A DNA stretch of 64,000 nucleotides, taken from assembly GCA_030142905.1 (NCBI GenBank), contig JASJOG010000119.1:586501-650500 (forward strand). The letters are read 5' to 3'. A program made the translations under genes and the position numbers. Below, one piece after another: positions 60,901 through 64,000 of the stretch (positions are counted from its first letter, which is position 1; every line of letters starts with the position of its first letter). Source of the DNA: Heliopora coerulea (taxonomy: Eukaryota > Cnidaria > Anthozoa > Scleralcyonacea > Helioporidae). The notes beneath the pieces are model-generated. The model saw only the letters and a program-made list of their open reading frames with translations. It did no database searches and was not told where the DNA came from.

Positions 60901-63900
60901 GGGTGGATGATAAATAATTGGTGGTCTGTTCACAACAACGTCCTTTTTCCCTTTTTTCTTATTTTTTCCTTTCTCTTCGAGAGGTTTTTCCGAAATTTTT
61001 GATTTCTTGTCCGGTTTTCCTGCTCCAGGAACATGAGATCTGCATATAATGGGAGCAGGCGCGTGACCCGCGCAAACGGGATGAGGATGCACCACGGGGA
61101 CTGGATATGGCACAAGGGGTGACGGTACTTCCACTGGAACTGGATATGGTACAGGCGGGTGAAAATGATCGTGGTGGTGATCATGGTGCCATGTCTCGTG
61201 AATATAATGATCATGGTGATGGTGAACTGGGTAAGGCTTCACGTGATGGTAGATTATTGGTTTGATGTGCTCATGGTGATGGTATACTGGGTAAGGGTGG
61301 TAGTGATGGTGGTGGTAGGCATGCACAGGATGATGGTGCTCGTGGTAGACTGTCGAAGGATGATGGTGATGGTGACACACGACATCGTGGTGAAGGCATG
61401 GTGGGTGCCAGTGCTTCACTTGTTGGTACACTACATAGTGAGGAACTGTAGTCCTTTCATTCGGATCTTCGTTCACATCTCGACGTCTGTAAGAATGGAA
61501 GGGATGACCAAGGCGGCGGTGACTGAAATGTGGGTAACCATGGTGCACGTCAAAATGGTGAACTGGCCATTGGTGTTGGTGGAAGTGAGTTTGCGCGAGG
61601 TGGTGGTGATGTTGGTGGTCAACGAAGATGTGCTGAGGTCTGTGATGTTGATGGTGGACTATTGTAACACAATGTGGATTACAGTCTGAGGGACAGTTAG
61701 GATAACACGAGCTGCAATGCTTGGGACAATCCGCATGCTGTACTACGTAACCATGGCTATTCACTACATGACTATGTCCATGCACGTGACCTACGTGACC
61801 ATGAGCGGGCACACCATAATCATAAATATCAATTTTTTGTTTCTTAGAATTTTTTGTGAATTTGGCATTCTTAGGTACAAAAGCTTTGCCGAAGAGTGAA
61901 GGATTGTATTGCAAGTTATAATGTTGGTAGGGGTAAGGGTAATGGTAGTAGTTGGTGTAGTGTACATGTGGTACAGGTACTGGGACAGGGCGTGGGGCGA
62001 CAATAACAGGCTGCAGGTGATGATGATGGATCTGAACTGGCCAGTGGTGATGGTGGTACACAACTGGTACTGCCACAGGTCGAACTACTTGTTGAACTAT
62101 TGGAATTGGTGTTAACACGCGTTGTACTATAGGAGCTACCATGGGCTGATTCATCACCAACGGAGGACGTTGGAGGACCAGAGGTGGTCTTGGTAGCACT
62201 AAAGGACTGCTAGGAACCATTAAGGTCCGTAATCCACTGTCCTTTCTTTCATCATGGTCTTTTTGTAGTGAAAGAATTAGTTTCCGAAGTCGTGAACGGC
62301 GACTGGGGTTTGCCTTGTTGTCTTTCTTCGACTGGTGTTTCACTTCTTTATGTGTCCTCTCAATGGTGCTGCGTTGCGCACCGGAAACATCTTTATGTCG
62401 GGGTACGTTCTCTTTACGGGTGGCTAAAGTGTCCTGGGGAGGGCCCAGATAATCACCAATCTTGGTGGTGGAACTCCCTCCAAGAGTCAAAGTGTCGTGT
62501 GATGTGAAAGTATCATGAGATGAAAACAAAGGCTGGTGGACTACGGGCGGTGGTTGGTGAAAGACAACTGCAGGTTGATGGTACACAACAGCTGGTCGGT
62601 GTACTATTACCGGGGGTTGATGATACACTAGAGGTGCACGATGAATGACGATCGGAGCCCGATGAACGATAATGTCGGGGCGATGGTAGACTTCGGGAGG
62701 AGGGTGATAGATGATTGGCGGCCGCTTAACTAGAACTGCGTTTTTCTTTGAGGGTTTTTCGGTTTTATCCTCTTTTGGAACAGAACGGCGATCCATTTTG
62801 AACTGGTGTTTTTGTTTGGCAGCCGGAACCTGAGATTTGCCATAAGCTACATTTGGGCTGAAAAGCTCCGAGGGTGCCCCTATGTACGTACCGTGGGGCA
62901 AAACGGTGCTGCCTTGATGAGTTAGGGCGGCGGTTTCATGGTACACGTCATCAGCTTTGAAAACAGGTTGACGAACCATAGGAGGTGGTTGGTGGAAAAG
63001 CACAGGTGGTTGATGGTAAACGACAGCCGGACGATGAACGACTACCGGTGGTTGATGATACACTACAGGGGCACGATGGATGACGAGAGGTGCCCGATGT
63101 AGGATGATGTCCGGCCGATGATACACTTCGGGAGGTGGGTGATAAACTATTGGAGGCCTTTTGACCAGAACCGCGTTCTTTTTGTGTGCTTTTTTGTCGT
63201 CGTTAGATTTCGAAATGTCTGCCTTCTTGGAACCTGTCGACTCCTCGGTCCGGCTTTTTTTCAAGTTTTCAGCAAATTTTTTTAGTGCTGTGCCAACTTT
63301 CTTTATCGAAAGCTTCAGAACAGAGCGTTTTGATAGGAATGCCAGGAGTTTGTCAGGAGAAACTTTCTTTTGGTCTAAGAAATCTTCAACGAGGGCCAAC
63401 TGATCAATTTTTAGTTGTTTCAGTCTAGAGTCACGCACGATTGGTTTGAGACTATTCTTGTCATTCTTCCTGTCCTCTATGATCGACACTAGCTGACGGA
63501 CTGAAACATGTTCTAAAGCACTGAGAGAGAAGAAACGAGCAAGTATTTTGGCATCACTTTCAGAGATCTCTTCATTCACGATGTCCATTACACTCTCCTT
63601 GTTAAAAACGTTTGACTCTGATTTTTTAGCAGATCCAGACTTGGGCACGACTGACTTTCCGAACGCGTTACGTGATGTGGCGTCTGTTGAAAATCCTGCG
63701 TACGATGGTACGTAATTTGCCGAAGAAGACACAAATTTCAGCGTGCTGTGAGGAGTGTAGACGTCGTGGGCCTGGACCACAGGCTGGTGAACAAGAGGAG
63801 GAGGTTGATGGAACAATACGGCAGGCTGGTGGTACACCACGGAAGGACGATGTACCACAACCGGAGGTTGATGGTAGACGATCGGTCCGCGGTGGACAAC

Positions 63901-64000
63901 GATCGGTGCACGATGAACCACGATATCGGGTCGATGGTATACCTCAGGAGGGGGATGATAAACAATCGATGGTCGCTTCACCATTATGGCGTTTTTACGC
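54928..64000 (-). CDS. Gene F: giant His/Pro repeat protein, single exon >3,020 aa, 5' end outside window
   Basis: The frame is open from the window edge to a TGA at 54,928. The first ATG (63,984) is not the start: the codons before it (RKNAI) continue the repeat, which elsewhere reads KKNAVLVKRPP. Counting from that Met, modules of ten His-ended heptapeptides lie at residues 1-68, 274-341, 419-485, 1016-1084, 1169-1238, 1373-1442, 1500-1569, 1662-1731 and 1860-1929. Residues 131-245 are a distinct, non-repetitive, probably helical segment. Residues 636-985 are extremely His-rich, with a six-cysteine cluster at 753-772. Residues 1930-3018 repeat a V-x-V-x-T-x-K-S motif beside dibasic sites such as RSRRQ and SKRQ. 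Inter-module linkers are Lys-rich and carry a GKS-x-V/I-x-K motif. It looks like a processed, metal-binding extracellular structural precursor. The family is not named; the role is inferred. Confidence 0.85.
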   Translation of the reverse strand, partial: RKNAIMVKRPSIVYHPPPEVYHRPDIVVHRAPIVVHRGPIVYHQPPVVVHRPSVVYHQPAVLFHQPPPLVHQPVVQAHDVYTPHSTLKFVSSSANYVPSYAGFSTDATSRNAFGKSVVPKSGSAKKSESNVFNKESVMDIVNEEISESDAKILARFFSLSALEHVSVRQLVSIIEDRKNDKNSLKPIVRDSRLKQLKIDQLALVEDFLDQKKVSPDKLLAFLSKRSVLKLSIKKVGTALKKFAENLKKSRTEESTGSKKADISKSNDDKKAHKKNAVLVKRPPIVYHPPPEVYHRPDIILHRAPLVIHRAPVVYHQPPVVVHRPAVVYHQPPVLFHQPPPMVRQPVFKADDVYHETAALTHQGSTVLPHGTYIGAPSELFSPNVAYGKSQVPAAKQKHQFKMDRRSVPKEDKTEKPSKKNAVLVKRPPIIYHPPPEVYHRPDIIVHRAPIVIHRAPLVYHQPPVIVHRPAVVYHQPAVVFHQPPPVVHQPLFSSHDTFTSHDTLTLGGSSTTKIGDYLGPPQDTLATRKENVPRHKDVSGAQRSTIERTHKEVKHQSKKDNKANPSRRSRLRKLILSLQKDHDERKDSGLRTLMVPSSPLVLPRPPLVLQRPPLVMNQPMVAPIVQRVLTPIPIVQQVVRPVAVPVVYHHHHWPVQIHHHHLQPVIVAPRPVPVPVPHVHYTNYYHYPYPYQHYNLQYNPSLFGKAFVPKNAKFTKNSKKQKIDIYDYGVPAHGHVGHVHGHSHVVNSHGYVVQHADCPKHCSSCYPNCPSDCNPHCVTIVHHQHHRPQHIFVDHQHHHHLAQTHFHQHQWPVHHFDVHHGYPHFSHRRLGHPFHSYRRRDVNEDPNERTTVPHYVVYQQVKHWHPPCLHHDVVCHHHHHPSTVYHEHHHPVHAYHHHHYHPYPVYHHHEHIKPIIYHHVKPYPVHHHHDHYIHETWHHDHHHDHFHPPVPYPVPVEVPSPLVPYPVPVVHPHPVCAGHAPAPIICRSHVPGAGKPDKKSKISEKPLEEKGKNKKKGKKDVVVNRPPIIYHPPPEVYHRPEIVVHRAPVLIHRPPIVYHQSAVVVHRPPVVYHQPPIVFHQPTPTVNQPILYSHDNFVVHPTMFATHAGTMVESAGHFLGLPTGPISNFPEYSPYPPMGDFGSGFPGMAPYATPVGRRRRSTNTSAKKPDRKNSIVVHRPPIVYHPPPEIYHRPSVIVHRPDVLIHRPPVVYHQPPVVLHRPSVVYHQTPIVFHQPPPMVNQPLFHSHDSYVPHPIFTHYNSDVHHVGSFYGIPHYGEDYHGFHGGFGGFHGFDGGFHGYGVGFHGYGGGFPGFGGGFGSGFVRSKVEKSKDWKTEERKKEKKHRVRREEKSKKGKHFGKSPAEQKKVNSERAHRKHSVVVNRPPVVFHPAPEVFHRPPYVVHQPDIVIHRPPVVYHQPPVIVHHPPVAYHQPPIMFSQHHPVIVAPSLHHHELFGGYGCMFGGAGCFGSGFHGYPFLYGKSHVSKPKRPKHSHMKSAKGSKKHDIVIHRPPLVYHPPPEIYHRPDIVVHRPDVLVHRPSIVYDQPSLVLHRPAVVYHEPPVVFHQPPPMAHLPVYHADDIYAPHPVFTQAGSHLEFDHNVVGTPESFGPEDCHDYFGCPGGYGAAHPYGKSKIEKHARKHSRGDKRTLVNHKKENGETRSAHKKYHLMVHRPPIVYHPAPTFYHRPDVVVHQPDIVIHRPSVVFHPPPVVVHKPAVVYREPPVVFHQPPPAVHQPLYHSHDAYMSHPVFTHVGSEIEHEGNYIGHPDYHNDYHHDLGFGFGHHGYPYNGAAFPGFGKSKIQKSEKEKTTAAKKHTKDEIHDNRAKDDEESSKVDKRDTTATKIKRVQFPHAQEEKTETGTKKNAIVVRRPPIIYHPPPEVYHRPDIVVHRAPIVIQRAPLVYHQAPVIVHRPAVVYHQPAVVFHQPPPAVHQPVFHSVDNFNVHPHLQFSQAASSVQQVGNYIGIPDQVMHRSNIARHNRKSATQKHRRALLEKDITPITPLNFFHRSQTNFEQPRSTIPYPSLHALHPYSLSYASFPWGIPSRRKRYIDPPGENLLQNLPYMPTEPPSLPRYGSLYTHPLSPPVDPRPHVNVNIETVKSKVPSKEPRSRRQLPKNIDSVRQTEFPESVPMASSAQQYMRPAMQYEQASPYPGLPRPHVNVNVETVKSIVPSSQARSRRQILAGLPLEESQPSLTVPSVYPRSYAFVPNISPGTTGGNSEDPLSVSKDLISALYGTPRGTRSRRPKVSIMVQTSKSEIPTPGKNVKRKSVVPKANPLLKKMNVDAFNTMPEVTTIEPPLLRDGVRVNMVDLGNPSLEKSIHLADVTPRLPIPDDGSMRRFGNMMGPGAQGDFGIDRWKKSGVERDHKVASQRKSSISEPNLVWQDENAEKKSDVPAGKQLFHGKKRYMVTRYQSPEQFPDYQDVSETQQAITAGGQPESAGYGYGTPVNTASQPNRDHISVNVETVKNVLPKTPKRRAIDMIFPRKRQLIGTVPLVSLVQPNPNNFARPSLKSKVPTGNTMVKNNARHLSKRQEVMGTLPMMQVIPQLRHAVSPGRGPRAKPATGYPAFPVNDVQPALPTQVPSVLSLQGDQSTQSFQSHYAQPVTNPQIKSYTQIPVSEEPPQHVIATPVPYQNAPGFLYPWGGRPRPNVDVNVETIKSKIPLKSSSKNIVTPRFKRDYPVLYNIIKAKAKNTKERRETFKRRSKRQTPFFTNENFLQDLIPDANELAKRAFYDSVPRYPVYPAELFPRAFRPSRPATSPQKVSLGNLGAIEVGSAGSSSTNAASLLKNEFSQNFDDIAKIQRQEVNAIKGMNSMTSQPNPPLVSVPEEQASTPFTSASLSGPAAAENPVVSPLQQQQPQSIVTPVATEQVPRSFSPTSQITRTFGQPDPMLFSVQPTATAPAILRAKPTDQQAPEPVTQVADTTAPSKPGITDAIPLPRQLPDFPSEFSFPGVQFQPAEFPLLQYPPSPFMGSMPHQPDPSGEEEDRPSVKIQVQTSKSNIPKFIKKKLEKKKHSQKHSK
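58198..60939 (-). repeat. Gene F heptapeptide modules 4-9
   Basis: Six ~207-bp modules at 60,733-60,939, 60,271-60,480, 59,660-59,868, 59,278-59,487, 58,792-59,001 and 58,198-58,407. Each is ten heptapeptides of the form x-P-x-[IV]-V-[YVIF]-H, starting RPPIVYH-PPPEVYH and ending in FHQPPP-x-V-x-QP. Module 6 is the most diverged, with its last heptads replaced by HHPVIVAP. They are separated by unique linkers of 84-300 residues, some Gly/His/Phe-rich. Confidence 0.9.
61669..61728 (-). other. Six-cysteine motif resembling a nematocyst cysteine-rich domain
   Basis: Residues 753-772 read CPKHCSSCYPNCPSDCNPHC, spacing C-x3-C-x2-C-x3-C-x3-C-x3-C. Minicollagen-type domains have C-x3-C-x3-C-x3-C-x3-CC. 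The short even spacing with proline between cysteines is similar, but the second gap is one shorter and the terminal CC is missing. It is flanked on both sides by His-rich sequence. Confidence 0.45.
62530..64000 (-). repeat. Gene F heptapeptide modules 1-3
   Basis: Modules at 63,781-64,000 (continuing past the edge), 62,964-63,165 and 62,530-62,730. All three begin VKRP-PI-YHPPPEVYHRPDI and are more similar to each other and to module 9 than to modules 5-8, which suggests a more recent duplication of this subgroup. Confidence 0.9.

Overview
The window looks like nuclear DNA of an animal, most likely an anthozoan cnidarian (coral or sea anemone). It is AT-rich and has spliced genes with GT/AG introns, degraded non-LTR and Penelope-like retroelements, hammerhead-ribozyme-like repeats, minisatellites and a very large inverted repeat. 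The species assignment is an inference from element and protein types; no marker gene proves it. No tRNA, rRNA, operon or CRISPR array was seen. Left part (1-24 kb): a complete PLAT domain can be spliced from three exons (1069-3098), with a dead LINE and its pentanucleotide tail in the first intron. From 3.1 to 15.4 kb the sequence is AT-rich and mostly silent, with a few isolated exon-like stretches and one striking near-perfect 77-nt hairpin at 12.79 kb. Five short exons with matching phases (15.42-17.68 kb, + strand) form the 3' end of a gene I do not recognise. A head-to-head pair of Penelope-type GIY-YIG fragments lies at 17.8-18.4 kb, a weak promoter/first-exon signature on the minus strand near 20.6 kb, and a 30-bp E-box minisatellite at 22.7-24.0 kb. 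Middle part (24-33 kb): a frameshifted Penelope-like element (25.1-26.6 kb) is followed by a ~5.9 kb foldback structure (26,974-32,883). Its arms carry terminal 50-bp tandem repeats and a nested small element, and it is centred on a 48-bp tandem array. That array is an uninterrupted, start-less reading frame for a 16-residue repeat. Right part (33.5-64 kb): the most interesting region is a cluster of six secreted, low-complexity precursor proteins. Genes A and B (33,535-36,343 and 37,502-40,179, + strand) are tandem four-exon paralogues with four conserved cysteines. Genes C and D (42,210-43,298 and 44,068-45,327, + strand) are single-exon secreted precursors. Gene E (52,021-48,197, - strand) is a four-exon, 800-residue His/Pro then Pro/Gly then Gly-rich modular protein. 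Gene F (64,000-54,928, - strand, 5' end beyond the window) is a >3,000-residue single exon with nine 70-residue modules of a His-ended heptapeptide, a His-rich core holding a nematocyst-like six-cysteine knot, and a C-terminal region repeating a V-x-V-x-T-x-K-S motif next to dibasic sites. All introns in A, B and E are phase 1. C, D, E and F share a dibasic processing site followed by glutamine. Together they look like a locus for structural proteins of a cnidarian secreted material (nematocyst wall or tubule, or another extracellular matrix). That role is an inference and none of the families is one I can name.
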